From: Aureobasidium sp. EXF-3400
Lineage: Eukaryota > Ascomycota > Dothideomycetes > Dothideales > Saccotheciaceae
Assembly (NCBI GenBank): GCA_024195585.1
Contig: SWBL01000351.1
Location: 1-52,049 of the forward strand
Direction: 5' to 3'
Length of the DNA stretch: 52,049 bases
In this document: positions 33,625 to 44,663 of the stretch, in pieces
Numbering within the stretch: position 1 is the first letter of the stretch
Layout: each line of letters opens with the position of its first letter
Notes under the pieces: model-generated
The model's input: only the letters and a program-made list of their open reading frames with translations
Databases searched by the model: none
Told to the model about the DNA's origin: nothing
Made by a program: the position numbers and the translations under genes

Positions 33625-36600
33625 ATGGCTTTCTCCAGGCGTCTGGTCCGCCAGACAGCCTCGAACCTGCTTCGCCAGAACCAACAGCCCATGTCCGCCA
33701 GACTGGCTGCTCGTACCCTGACGACCCAGTCGAGCTTTGCTACTAGCAACCCCCGTGCTGTTCGCACACCCAAAAGATCTATCAACCGCTTCCAGCAAAT
33801 CCGCAACGCAACCAGCAATGCCCAGGTTGCCCCCAGCGCAAAGGCTTACCTTGATAGCGGAGCCATTGCTGGAGGTCAGGACCTGATTGATGTCAAGAAG
33901 GTCTTGGTCATTGGCAGTGGTGGTCTTGCCATCGGACAGGCAGGAGAGTTCGATTACTCTGGTATGTGCAACTTTGAAGCCTAGAGGTAGAAAGACCGAG
34001 ACTGACAATGCAACAGGGTCCCAGGCACTCAAGGCTCTGAGAGAGGCTGGCATCCACTCCGTCCTCATCAACCCCAACATTGCTACCATCCAGACATCGC
34101 ACGCTCTTGCTGACGAAATCTACTACCTCCCCGTCACCCCCGAATACGTCACCTACGTTATCGAGAAGGAACGCCCTGATGGTATCTTCCTTTCTTTCGG
34201 TGGCCAGACTGCCCTCAACTTGGGTGTCAAGATGGACGAAATGGGCATCTTCGACCGCTACAACGTTAGAGTCTTGGGTACCAGCATTCAGACCCTGAAG
34301 ACCAGTGAAGACAGAGACTTGTTCGCCAAGGCTCTCAAGGAGATCGATATCCCTATTGCTGAGAGTATCGCTGTCAGCACCATTGATGAGGCTCTTGATG
34401 CCGCTGAGAAGGTCGGCTACCCCATCATCGTCCGTGCTGCCTACGCCCTTGGTGGTCTTGGTTCTGGTTTCGCCAACGATCCCGAGGAGCTCCGCAACCT
34501 GTCTGCCCGTTCCCTCACTCTGTCTCCCCAGATCTTGGTCGAGAAATCGCTCAAGGGCTGGAAGGAGGCCGAGTACGAGGTCGTTCGTGACGCTTCCGAC
34601 AACTGTATCACCGTCTGCAACATGGAGAACTTCGACCCTCTCGGTGTCCACACCGGTGACAGTATCGTTGTCTCGCCCAGTCAAACCTTCAGCGATGAGG
34701 AATACCACATGCTCCGTACCGCCGCCATCAAGATTGTCCGCCATCTTGGTGTCGTTGGTGAATGTAACGTCCAATACGCTCTCCAGCCCGATGGTCTCGA
34801 TTACAGAGTCATTGAGGTCAACGCCCGTCTCTCTCGTTCGTCTGCTCTTGCCTCCAAGGCTACCGGTTACCCTCTCGCCTACACTGCTGCCAAGATCGGT
34901 CTCGGCCACACTCTTCCTGAGCTGCCCAACGCTGTTACCAAGACTACCACTGCCAACTTCGAACCCTCGCTGGATTACATTGTCACCAAGATGCCCCGTT
35001 GGGACTTGAGCAAGTTCCAGAACGTCAAGCGTGACATCGGCAGTGCTATGAAGTCTGTCGGTGAAGTTATGGCTATCGGCCGTACTTTCGAAGAATCGTT
35101 CCAAAAGGCTATCCGTCAGGTTGACCCCAAGTACCTCGGTGTCCAAGGTGACAAGTTCGATGACCTCGACGATGTTTTGGCAAACCCCACCGACCGTAGA
35201 TGGTTGGCTGTTGGCCAGGCCATGCTCCACGAAGGCTACTCTGTTGACCGCGTACACGAACTCTCCAAGATCGACAAATGGTTCCTCTACAAGATCCAGA
35301 ACATCGTTGACACTACCCACGAACTCGAGGCCATTGGCAGCCTTTACGGCGTCAAGAAGGAGCTCATGCACAAGGCCAAGAAGCAAGGTTTCTCCGATAA
35401 GCAGATTGCCAAGGCTGTCAACAGCTCCGAAGACGAGGTCCGTGCTCGCCGCAAGAACTTCGGCATTACTCCTTTCGTCAAGAGAATCGACAGTATGTAT
35501 ACCACTCTCCAACGATTACTGAATATTGTACTAACCCTTTTCCTAGCTCTTGCCGCTGAGTTCCCTGCTGAGACGTGAGTAAATCGCCTGTAATTTTATA
35601 GATAGATGCTAACAAATTCATAGAAACTACCTCGTACGCATTCCGAAACATCTACCTTTCAAGACTCTCCGAGTAAAGCACCAAAGTCTATACACCTATC
35701 AAAAGGCACAGCATTATCGTAGAAGTGCATCTGTCCACTGAGAGTAGCCGATAAGTCACTCTCAATGGACTGAGCATATTTTCGTTTTGCTTTGTGCATT
35801 TTGATAGATACAAAGATGATGGCGCTTTGCCAGGAGAGTCTTCGAAGAAGAATTACATGGAGTTTTATGCTAACTGCTTTACCTAGTACACTACTTACAA
35901 TGCGTCAACTCACGATGTCAGCTTCAACGATCACGGTATCATTGTTTTGGGTTCTGGCTGCTACAGAATTGGATCCTCCGTCGAGTTCGATTGGTGTGCT
36001 GTCAACGCCACTCTCTCCCTTAAGGAGCAGGGCAAGAAGACCGTTATGATCAACTACAACCCTGGTATGAAGCAAAGCCTTCCAAGTCTCTTTTTGAATC
36101 CCCCCGCTGACCACTTTTCACAGAGACTTACAGCACAGATTTCGATGTTGCCGACAAGCTCTACTTCGAGGAACTCTCTTACGAACGTGTCATGGATATC
36201 TACGAACTTGAAACTGCTTCTGGTGTCGTCGTCTCTGTCGGTGGCCAACTCCCTCAGAACATCGCCCTCAAGCTCCAGGAAAGCGGCAAGGCCAAGGTTC
36301 TCGGTACCGACCCCAAGGACATTGACAAGGCCGAAGACCGTCAGCAATTCTCTTCCATTCTCGACTCTATCGGTGTTGACCAGCCTGCCTGGAGCGAACT
36401 CACTTCCTACGCTGAAGCTCAAAAGTTCGCCAACCAAGTCGGTTACCCTGTTCTCGTCAGACCCTCTTACGTCCTGTCCGGTGCTGCCATGACTGTCATT
36501 CGCTCCGAGGCCGAGCTTGAAGAGAAGCTCAACGCCGCCGCCGAAGTCAGCCCTGACCACCCTGTCGTTATCACTCAGTTCATCGAAGGTGCCCGCGAAA

Positions 36601-37601
36601 TTGATGTCGACGCCGTTGCTCACGATGGCAAGGTCCTTGTTCACGCCGTCAGCGAACATATCGAGAACGCTGGTGTCCACTCTGGTGATGCTTCTCTTGT
36701 TCTCCCTCCCGCCAAGCTCTCCGACGATACTATCAAGCGTGTCAAGGTCATTGCCGACAAGGTCGCCAAAGCCTGGAAGATTACCGGTCCCTTCAACATG
36801 CAAATCATCGACGCCGACAACCCTAACGGTGGTGAATCTTCTCTCAAGGTCATCGAGTGCAACCTCCGTGCTTCTCGTTCGTTCCCCTTCGTTTCCAAGG
36901 TTCTCGGTACCAACTTCATTGATGTTGCCACTCGCGCTCTTACCAGCACCAACGTTCCCGAGCCCGTCGACCTCCTGGCCGAGAAGCGTGACTACCTTGC
37001 TGTCAAGGTTCCCCAATTCTCTTGGACTCGTCTTGCTGGTGCCGATCCTTACCTCGGTGTCGAGATGTCTTCTACTGGTGAAATGGCTTGCTTCGGTAAG
37101 GACCTTGTTGAGGCCTACTGGACTGCCGCTCAATCTATGATGAACTTCCGCTGCCCCCAGCCTGGTGAGGGTCTCCTATTCGGTGGAGACATCAACAACC
37201 CCGATCTCGCCAAGATCGTCGACTACGTTAACCCTCTCGGTTACAAGCTCTTTGCTGCCAACGAATCTGTCAAGAACCACCTTGAGAGCAACTCCAAGGA
37301 TGGCAGCGTCAAGGTCGAGGTCATTGAGTTCCCCAAGGAGGACAAGCGTGCTCTCCGCGAGGTCTTCGAGAAGTACGACATCCGTGGTGTCTTCAACTTG
37401 GCCAAGGTCCGTGCCAGCAGTCTTGTTGACGAGGACTACGTTATGCGTCGCAACGCTGTCGACTTTGGTGTCCCTCTCTTTATGGAAACCAAGACTGCCG
37501 TCCTTTTCGCTCAGTGCATGAGCGAGAAGCTGCCCAAGTCCGAGGGCATTCCCTCTGAGGTTCGCCCCTGGGCTGACTTCATCGGTGGCCGTCCTCTGTA
37601 A
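33625..37601 (+). CDS. CPA2: Arginine-specific carbamoyl-phosphate synthase, large chain (mitochondrial)
   Basis: Large synthetase subunit making carbamoyl phosphate from bicarbonate, ammonia (from the glutaminase subunit) and two ATP for arginine synthesis. Exons are 33625-33961, 34017-35492, 35547-35574, 35634-35643, 35887-36064 and 36124-37601; total 1168 aa, normal for the family. Residues 1-45 ([16 protein letters not shown]..., rich in Arg, Ser, Ala, no acidic residues) look like a mitochondrial presequence. The two ATP-grasp halves follow: [20 protein letters not shown] and [19 protein letters not shown] begin them. The exon chain E-T-N-Y-L-Y-T-T-Y is spread over three exons, including a 10-nt microexon (AAACTACCTC). 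The intron after it is 243 nt, against 54-59 nt for the others, and contains short repeat unit R5. Confidence 0.96.
35731..35811. repeat. Short repeat unit R5 inside a CPA2 intron
   Basis: Within the 35644-35886 intron. Blocks in family order: TGTCCACTGAGAG, GATAAGTCACTCTCAATGGA, then TTTGCTTTGTGCATTTTGATAG. The match to R3 is best over CTCAATGGAC and over TGTGCATTTT.ATAG. It is the only copy found outside the DUF3669 island. Confidence 0.6.
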
Positions 37602-38086
37602 ACAAAACACACCTTCCACATGGTTGAAGATTTGAAATCACTGCAACCATCTTATAAATACCAATGGTGCTCGATTATGGCGATACAGGATTGTTTTTCG
37701 GCGTTGTTTCTAGATCTGGAGATTTTACGATGAAAATATTGAACACTACACTTTCAAACTTCAATGTCCTACATGCCGTCTTGCATCGGTCTTCTCTCCT
37801 CATTGACATGCTGATTCCTGACCTTGTCTGACTGCCGTGTGGTGATCATCTCTACATCGGCTATTCAGGAAAGCGCACATGTCATTTAGGGTTTAGGCTA
37901 ATACCAAGCTCATACAACTCAGCGTCATACCAAGCTACACCAAGAGGGGAACCGAGTAACCCAAGGACGATCTTTTTGTTTTTCACTGACTCAATTTGAG
38001 ACTGAAACGAATATAAGAAGGTCTTGCTGCGCTATGGAGTCATTCAGCGAATCAATTGTTACTTTTGCTGTCTTTGAGATTTCACA
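37602..38086. other. Intergenic region
   Basis: 485 bp between CPA2 and the SMP-30-like gene, both plus strand: CPA2 3' UTR and the next promoter. ATACCAAGCT occurs twice near 37900-37950. Nothing else is seen. Confidence 0.5.
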
Positions 38087-39312
38087 ATGGTTAATATTAC
38101 ACACGTCAACCTCTTGACCCTGGCGGCGAGCATTCCTTATGCCAATGAGCTGTATGGCATTGCCAACGCTTCAACGGATCATATCTCGTTTCTTTCTTAT
38201 AGTGAGTATCATGGTGCTTGGCTCGAAGTCTCAGAAGCTTGGATTTGCTGACAGTTGTTGCTTGCAAGACGACACTTTCGTTACCAATATCCTAGGACCC
38301 AATGTTTCACAGCAATTGGTCGGCGAATATGACTACCAGGCGTTTCACGAGGCAGGCATCTACAATATAAAGACCGGTAAACTCTATGCCACCAGCAACT
38401 GGTTAGGCAACTATAGCAACCCGATCAACGTCACTGCTATCGACATCCACGGCAACAACAGCATCCAATCACACCGCTACGAACATCTGGCCGAAGCCAA
38501 CGGAGGCACTGCGTGGTATCCTGTCGGCTCTCCAAGGAACAGCAGCGAAGGCCAGCAAATCGTCTTCTGTGACGAAGGCGACTTCACCAACCCTGCCCAA
38601 CTGGTTCTCGTAGACCCATCAACCAACAAAAGCCAAGTTCTAATCAACAACTTCCTCGGCCGTAACTTCACCTCTATCAACGATGTTAGACAACATCCCG
38701 TAACCGGTGATCTCTGGTTCACAGACGTTCCGTACGGTTACTGGCAATACTTCCGTCCCGCACCTGTTATTAAGTACCAAGCCTACCGCTTTGAGCCCAA
38801 GACTGGTGTGGTTCAGGCAGTTGCCGATGATGCTGTTGCTCCCAATGGCATTGAGTTCTCTCCCGACTTCAAGCACGTCTATATCACCGACACAGCTGTG
38901 CATACTTTCCCCAACAAGGATAACTTGACAATGCCTTCGACTATCTACCGCTATGATGTTACTCCCGATGGCAAGAGATTGCAGAACAAGCAGTTGTTTG
39001 CTTACTCTGACATCGGATTGCCTGACGGTATCCATTGCGATACCAATGGCAATGTATATGCTGGATGCGGAGATGGTGTGCATGTGTAAGTTTTCATTCC
39101 CCTGGCCGACTTGTCTACGCAAGAGAACTGACGTTGAAAACCATAGCTGGAACCCCGAGGGTGTGTTGCTAGGCATCTTTGCAGTTGCCAACGGAAATGC
39201 CAACTTTGCTTTCGTGCCTGGTGGCATGTACATTTTCAACGAGTACAAGCTATACAAGGTTACGTTGCAAGCGGAGGGTCGCGAGGTCAAGAGAGACTTT
39301 GGATTGTACTAG
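38087..39312 (+). CDS. SMP-30/gluconolactonase-like secreted beta-propeller
   Basis: Predicted 365-aa lactonase-like protein; exons 38087-38201, 38269-39085 and 39147-39312 (introns 67 and 61 nt). The ATG at 38087 gives a hydrophobic N-terminus (VNLLTLAASIPYANELYG) that could be a short signal peptide, in keeping with several N-glycosylation sequons (NYSN, NVT, NNS, NKS, NFTS). The six-bladed SMP-30 fold is suggested by SINDVRQHPVTGDLWFTD, APNGIEFSPDFKHVYITDTA and LPDGIHCDTNGNVYAGCGDG, where Asn and Asp residues are typical metal ligands. The first intron's acceptor must be CAAG at 38265-38268; the nearer CAG breaks the frame. A sugar-lactone or related hydrolase role is likely, the substrate unknown. 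It is tandem with the DMT transporter gene. Confidence 0.85.
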
Positions 39313-39671
39313 AGGAATCGCTCCTGTTGTTAGAAACTGTACATAGGTGTTTACGGCAGTTGCGATCAGCCGCTTGCCTCACGAATTTTGTTCGATGAAG
39401 GATTGACTTATTATAACTAAACATGTATTCCCTATTGGAAGTTTCAGTACCGCAACTAATGTCACTTTGCTTTGTTGGAAGAATCAACATAATTCTACCA
39501 TTCGCAAGGATCAGGTGCATCTTCATCCTCTCTTGTGACATGAATCTGGTGACCCTGGACCGGTTGGGCTTGCCTCTTTGGGAAAATGGCTTCTCGTCCG
39601 TGCACTTATATAAAACTCAACTCTCACCGACACAAACATGAACTTTTCTACGACGGTGTTGTATATACAAG
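39313..39671. other. Intergenic region
   Basis: 359 bp between two plus-strand genes; it carries the SMP-30-like 3' UTR and the transporter promoter, including a TATA-like box. No other element is seen. Confidence 0.5.
39607..39614 (+). promoter_or_regulatory. TATA-like box upstream of the DMT transporter
   Basis: TATATAAA 58 bp before the ATG at 39672, in a CT-rich context (AACTCAACTCTC follows), a common arrangement in filamentous fungi. Confidence 0.45.
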
Positions 39672-40883
39672 ATGACTGGAAACGGACTAGAAAACAGAGA
39701 TGACCTCTCGGGATCATCGAGTAATGTCTCCGAGACCAAGCCAAATGTCTTGAAAACAGTCTGGCGCAACAACAAGGGCGTTTTTCTGATTTTGCTTGCT
39801 CAAGCGACTGGATCGACTATGGATGCTATTGTCCGATTCTTGCAGCAGGGTGGGCATGGTATGCATCCTTTTCAAGTCATCTTTGCCCGTATGAGTATCA
39901 CGGCTTTGCTTAGTACCCTGTATATGTGGTACACAAAAGTACCTGATTTTCCGCTTGGAGCACCGGCTGTCAGGGGCTGGTTGATTCTGCGAGCACTTGC
40001 TGGATTCTTCGGATTATTCTGTCTATATTGTAAGAATATCATGTTTCCTCAAAAATTACTCTTCAGAAGACTTATATAGATTACACTAGATTCTGTACAT
40101 TATCTCCCACTGGCCGAAGCAACGGTCTTCCGCTTTCTGGTACCTATCATCACAGCATGGGCATGTTCCATATTCCTCGGACAAATCTTCAGCAGAACCG
40201 AGTTTTTGGCTGGAGTCATTGCTTTGCTGGGTGTAGTCATCATCGCTCATCCAGCCGCCATTTTCGGCAAAGTAGACGATGATATCGAACTTCCTCACCA
40301 GCCAAACAAGATCGACGAAGTATCAGCTGGTCAGCGTCTGCTTGCCATCTTTGTTTCTGTCATTGGTGTGCTTGGTGCTTCTGCTGCATACACTTTGATC
40401 CGTGTGATTGGTTCTCGCGCCCATGCACTCATCTCGGTAAACTACTTTGCTCTGATCAGCACTTTTGGGTCTGCGGGTGCTTTGCTCGTATTGCCTGGTA
40501 TGGGCTTCGTTATGCCTCATGGAGCGCGTGAATGGTTGCTTCTGTCACTGCTTGGTGTCCTCGGCTTCGTCTTGCAGTTCCTGCTCACTGCCGGCCTACA
40601 GCTCGATAGAACAAGCAAGGCCACCAGTATGCTGTATACAGGCATTCTGTTTGCTCTTGCCTTCGACTGGGCTATCTGGGGTGTGTTCCCTGGCTTTTGG
40701 TCATGTATTGGAGGTGCTGTTGTTATTGCTAGCACGCTCTGGTCTGCGTTGCAGAAGTCGAAGAGTGCCCCTCAGGGCGCTGCTAAGAAGGAAGTCGTTG
40801 ATGAGGAAAGTGCTCTTCTCGGAGCTCAGACTGAAGGTAGCGAGGACGCTGCTCGGGCAGGTGCGACTCGTGAGTCTGTATAG
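39672..40883 (+). CDS. EamA/DMT-superfamily transporter
   Basis: Ten-helix drug/metabolite transporter of 383 aa; exons 39672-40029 and 40090-40883 (60-nt intron). The acceptor is CACTAG at 40084-40089, giving LFCLYYSVHYLPLAEATVF; the earlier TATAG would shift the frame. Two EamA repeats are visible: GVFLILLAQATGSTMDAIVRF with RALAGFFGLFCLYYSVHYLPLAEA, and LLAIFVSVIGVLGASAAYTL with LLSLLGVLGFVLQFLLTAGLQ and SKATSMLYTGILFALAFDWAI. The loop at about residues 185-205 and the C-terminal tail (about 45 residues) are polar and probably cytosolic. The substrate is unknown; such proteins move purines, nucleotide sugars or amines. It lies just before the betaine gene set but on the other strand. Confidence 0.87.
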
Positions 40884-41261
40884 ATTATCGCTCACGCAAG
40901 ACTACCCTCACAGTCTCTGTGGACGTTACTCTGTTATGGAAAATACCATGCAGTCCTATAGTTGGCTGTACTAGTCTTTCAAATACAAGAGATTTATCCC
41001 TTCAGGTCTCTAGGATTTGCTCTTAGAGGTCTGTATCCTTTAGAGAAAACAAGCAAGAGCAAACAATCAAGCTGCTACAATCACATTAACACCTAAAGTT
41101 TAGAATTCGAAGAGAAAAGTTGCAGAAACAAAGGAGTCAATAATCAATTTCGATTAGGTCAAAAATCGCTAACATCTAAATTAGACCGAAAGTCGTTACG
41201 CTATGCATGTATATCGTTCTTCAGAGAGAGCAAAGGAAAATCTCGTAAATTCTCAGCTCGC
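40884..41261. other. Convergent intergenic region
   Basis: 378 bp, AT-rich, between the stops of the transporter and the Rieske gene. Only 3' UTR sequence is expected; nothing else is seen. Confidence 0.55.
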
Positions 41262-42573
41262 TCACCAGGCCAATGCCTCCTGCTGCTCTTCACCACACGC
41301 CAATCCAGAGCAGAAATCAATATCTTTCTCACTCTGGATCTCGGCTTGCGACATTTGTTGCCTGGCAGGGTGGATCTTGCCGCCAGCAGCCTTCTCCTTG
41401 TCGTGGTGTTCTGTTACTGCCTCTCTGCACAACTTCTGGAAGTAAAGCGGTCCCTTCTCCATTCTGGGGTGCATGAGGCCGCTGACGAAGACGCCGGCAT
41501 TGACGTTCTTTTGTGCGGCGTCGCACAAGACTTTGTCTTCTGACATGATGCGCTTGTACATTTGGTTGATCTTTTCGAAATCCTCGTCTGTAGCGTTCTT
41601 GTTGCGGTAGACTTCGTAGCTCATGGTTGCCTTACCGGCTGCGTGAGGAACAAATCGTTGCATGAAGAAGAAGTTTGGTCTGTGAATTTTCGTGTTAGTA
41701 CAAGTCTCTCGAGTATTGATGATGGGCCATTGCTTACGTTGCGTTGACGGAGGCGTTGGGGAAGTAGTAGGTAGGGACCACCGTCATGCCAGAGGCGACT
41801 TGCTCGGGTTTACTGGCGACCTCGTGCTGAATGTGCTTTGCGGTTGTGTTGACATAGTAGGCTTCTAGATCGGCCAGAGCTGGAATGTCGGGGTGGGTCG
41901 TCGGGCAGTGGTAGCACTCGTTGTAGTTGTCTGCTAGGATCTTCCAGTTGTAAGGACCATCCATCTCCCACTTGTGATCGAACTGATAGTTTTCGAAGTC
42001 GAATTGCTGGTAACGTTCTTGAACATCGACGCCGTCAAAGTTGTCTTCCCAGGCAATCTCAGGTTCTGCTTTCGCGTCCATGTTGACCCAGACAAAACCG
42101 TTCTTATCGACGTGGACGTGGATGGGCAAAAGTCCGTTGGCTTCCTTATCGAAACCCTCAAGCTCCTGGTAGTCTGGTGCTTTTGCGAGCTTTCCGTTCA
42201 AACCGTACGACCAACCGTGGTATCTGCAAGCAAAGATGCGTGCTGTGCCTTCAGTCTTCTCAACGACGGGGTATGCTCTGTGACGGCAAATGTTGTGGAA
42301 GCCGTTGATGTTGTCCTGACGGTCCTTGGCAAGGACGAACTGGAAACCCGCTACATCGTAACGAAGGAAGTCGCCAGGCTTGGTGAGACGAAGTTTGTGT
42401 GTGATGAGGAGCCATCGCTTGGAGAAGATGGCACGACGTTCAAGCTCGTACATATCGGCAGATGTGTACCATGATGCAGGGAGTGCTCTCACAGGTGCCG
42501 GCTTGTCCATGGCGGGTTTCGTCGATGCATTTCCGCTATCTCTGCGGTTGAAGTAACTTAGGAAGGATGCCAT
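41262..42573 (-). CDS. Rieske non-haem iron oxygenase, choline/glycine-betaine monooxygenase-like
   Basis: Alpha subunit of a Rieske oxygenase, 417 aa; exons 42573-41738 and 41679-41262 (58-nt intron). The [2Fe-2S] ligands are C96-R-H98 and C116-RY-H119 (ICRHRAYPV, ACRYHGWSYG). The mononuclear iron site lies in ADNYNECYHCPTTHPD, with H222 and H227 as ligands and E219 in the electron-bridge position. This ECYHC form is that of choline monooxygenase and glycine betaine monooxygenase rather than arene dioxygenases. The frame continues upstream to 42693, but MASFLSYFNRRDSG at 42573 is the sensible start. No reductase domain is fused and none is encoded nearby. The two flavoenzymes downstream in the pathway suggest glycine betaine (to dimethylglycine) as substrate; choline or stachydrine are alternatives. 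Confidence 0.9.
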
Positions 42574-43430
42574 TGTGAGTCGAAGATGTCTGTAGATATT
42601 GCAATGGGAGAAAGCAATATTCGACAAGAGAGGAAGGAGAGGCTTGATAGAAATATTCAAGATGGAAGATGAGAGGAGGAAAGAACACAGCACACGTTCG
42701 ACCTTTCCTTAGATATATGGACAATAGCAAACGACTTCGTCAGAACGGTGCATAGAGCCCGAGAGCCCCGTGGGGTACGCCTACGCATCAGGCATTCTTT
42801 TTGCCAATGTCAGCCAGCGCATTCAGAGACAAACTGTCGATTTGCGTAATCATTAGCTGACGGCAGCAGGATTCAATACCCAAGATTAGTCGCACTTTGT
42901 GAAGCCCGCACGAACGAGCACTGAGCTTGTGTAGCGCTATCGTAATCTCGATCGTGGCGACGAATGTGCATACTGACCCAAAAGGGTAGTCGAATCCCAT
43001 ATGGGGTCAGCCCAGCTGGACCCTTTTGAGCTCGCCAACTTTAATCGATGGCTGAAGATCTTGGCAACGACGACATGCGGTGGGAAATCCAACCCCAACT
43101 CAGTCTGGCGGGTCTGCGATAAGTGATGAATGTTCACAGTCAAAGTGATAGATACGTAGTAGAGAAGAAGGACCGAAGTTGAGATGATGAGCTTAGATGC
43201 AGTTTTAATATCATGCTTGATGAGGCTCTGCTTGATTCACGTGCCATGCTCGCTATTTATGTCCGGTATACCAGAAGTATGCTTCAAAGCGAAATCGAAG
43301 GCTGTTCAGATTGTAACATAAAATCAATTTGATACATAGCGCATATATAGACCCAAAACCAAAAGCATGCATGTCCCATTAATCTGTATGGATATGTCCA
43401 TCCATCCATTCGTAAGTCAATATCAGCCGC
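42574..43430. other. Intergenic region in the betaine cluster
   Basis: 857 bp holding the Rieske promoter and the serine dehydratase 3' UTR. A GATA-type site (TTGATAG at 42644-42650) lies in the leader region, weak evidence for nitrogen control. No gene is seen. Confidence 0.45.
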
Positions 43431-44663
43431 TCAAGCTGTTACTCCAGTGGCTCCGACTCTTGCGGTCATTGTTGCGGTGTTCTCCTGAACTGTCTCACTG
43501 CCAACCATAGCCATACGCCAGGCCATGAGCATGTCAAGTGAAATGTCGTTTCCACCACAGACAACCAGAACCACCTTGCTGTCCTTAGTGATTGTCTTCT
43601 TGTTGGCCAATAGGCTCTGTAGGAAGCCGTCGAAGCAGACGGGTACATTGACGCCGACAGTCAGCTCGACCATCATCCTTTCGTGTTCAGCCAACAAGCA
43701 ACAGCCCTTAGCAGCCTCTTCGTCGGTGAGTACAACACTCGTGACGTTGGGCCTCTGAGCATACTCAAAGGTCTTCTCTGCGACTCTGACGACTCCAAGA
43801 CTGGTGGCTTGTGATGTGATTCTTGGAAGAGTGATGATTTGACCTGCAACGAGACTCTGGCTCAACGAGTCTGCTCCCTTGGTTTCCATGGCGAGGACCT
43901 GTACGTCGTTGTTCCACTTCTTGTGGTCCAACTCCTGCATGATGCCGTTGAGTAGGCCTCCGCCACCAACACTGCAGACAACAACATCAGGTTTGTCACC
44001 GAGTTGTGACGCAATTTCTTGCATGACTGTCGCATTGCCATCCCAGATGTCCTGGTGATCGAAAGGAGGAACGAATACTCCAGTGGGGTCTGCAGGTAGA
44101 AGGGTGTTGAGGATATACTCCTGTGCTTCCGCAATCGTAGAGCCATGCTGAATGACCTGCTTGACTCCCTTTTGATCAATTAGCTGACGTACAAACACCG
44201 TGAATTATGGACATACATACCATGGCCCAGATCTTTGCAATCATGACTGGCTTAGCACTCTTGGGGACTACGACAGTGGCAGGGTAGCCGAGTGTCCTAG
44301 CAGCGTGGACACAGGCAATGCCTGCATTACCGCCTGAGGCTGCATAGAAGTGTGTCGAGTTGGGAACACCAGATGCTGAAATACGTTCGGCGGCACGTTG
44401 GAGAACGTAGTTGCCTACACCACGGGACTTGAACGAGCCAGATGGTTGTAGGTTGTCCAGTTTGAGGAAGACTCTACTTCTGCGATTTAGAAATCGTTTT
44501 CAAACATTGATAGAGTTCGATGGTGTAAGATAGGGGGATGAAAAGATTGTGTGATTGATAAGGAGTGGGAGACAAACCATCCTGCTGCTTCTGAGAGCGG
44601 TCTACTCTCGATCAAAGGTGTCCATGCCCAAGGCTTGGGTTGCTGTGGGGCCTCTGCGTACAT
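43431..44663 (-). CDS. L-serine dehydratase, PLP fold type II
   Basis: Cytosolic PLP enzyme converting L-serine to pyruvate and ammonia (Cha1/SDH type), 359 aa; exons 44663-44578, 44476-44221 and 44168-43431. The PLP lysine is K45 in QPSGSFKSRG; the phosphate-binding loop is SVGGGGL (180-186); SGGNAG binds the substrate carboxylate. The second intron (52 nt) gives IAKIWAMGVKQVIQHGS. The first intron (101 nt) ends in CAGAAG: splicing at the upstream CAG would create an immediate TGA, whereas AAG gives AAGCRVFLKLDNLQ, the family sequence. A threonine dehydratase activity cannot be excluded, but no ACT regulatory domain is present. In this cluster it would finish betaine carbon as pyruvate after SHMT turns glycine into serine. 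Confidence 0.9.

Noticed and set aside
33908..35512. 534-codon open frame antisense to CPA2, and another of 359 codons at 36054-37133
   Set aside because: They mirror a highly codon-biased gene whose third positions avoid A; the translations are repetitive in Asp, Val, Gly and Leu and match no family.
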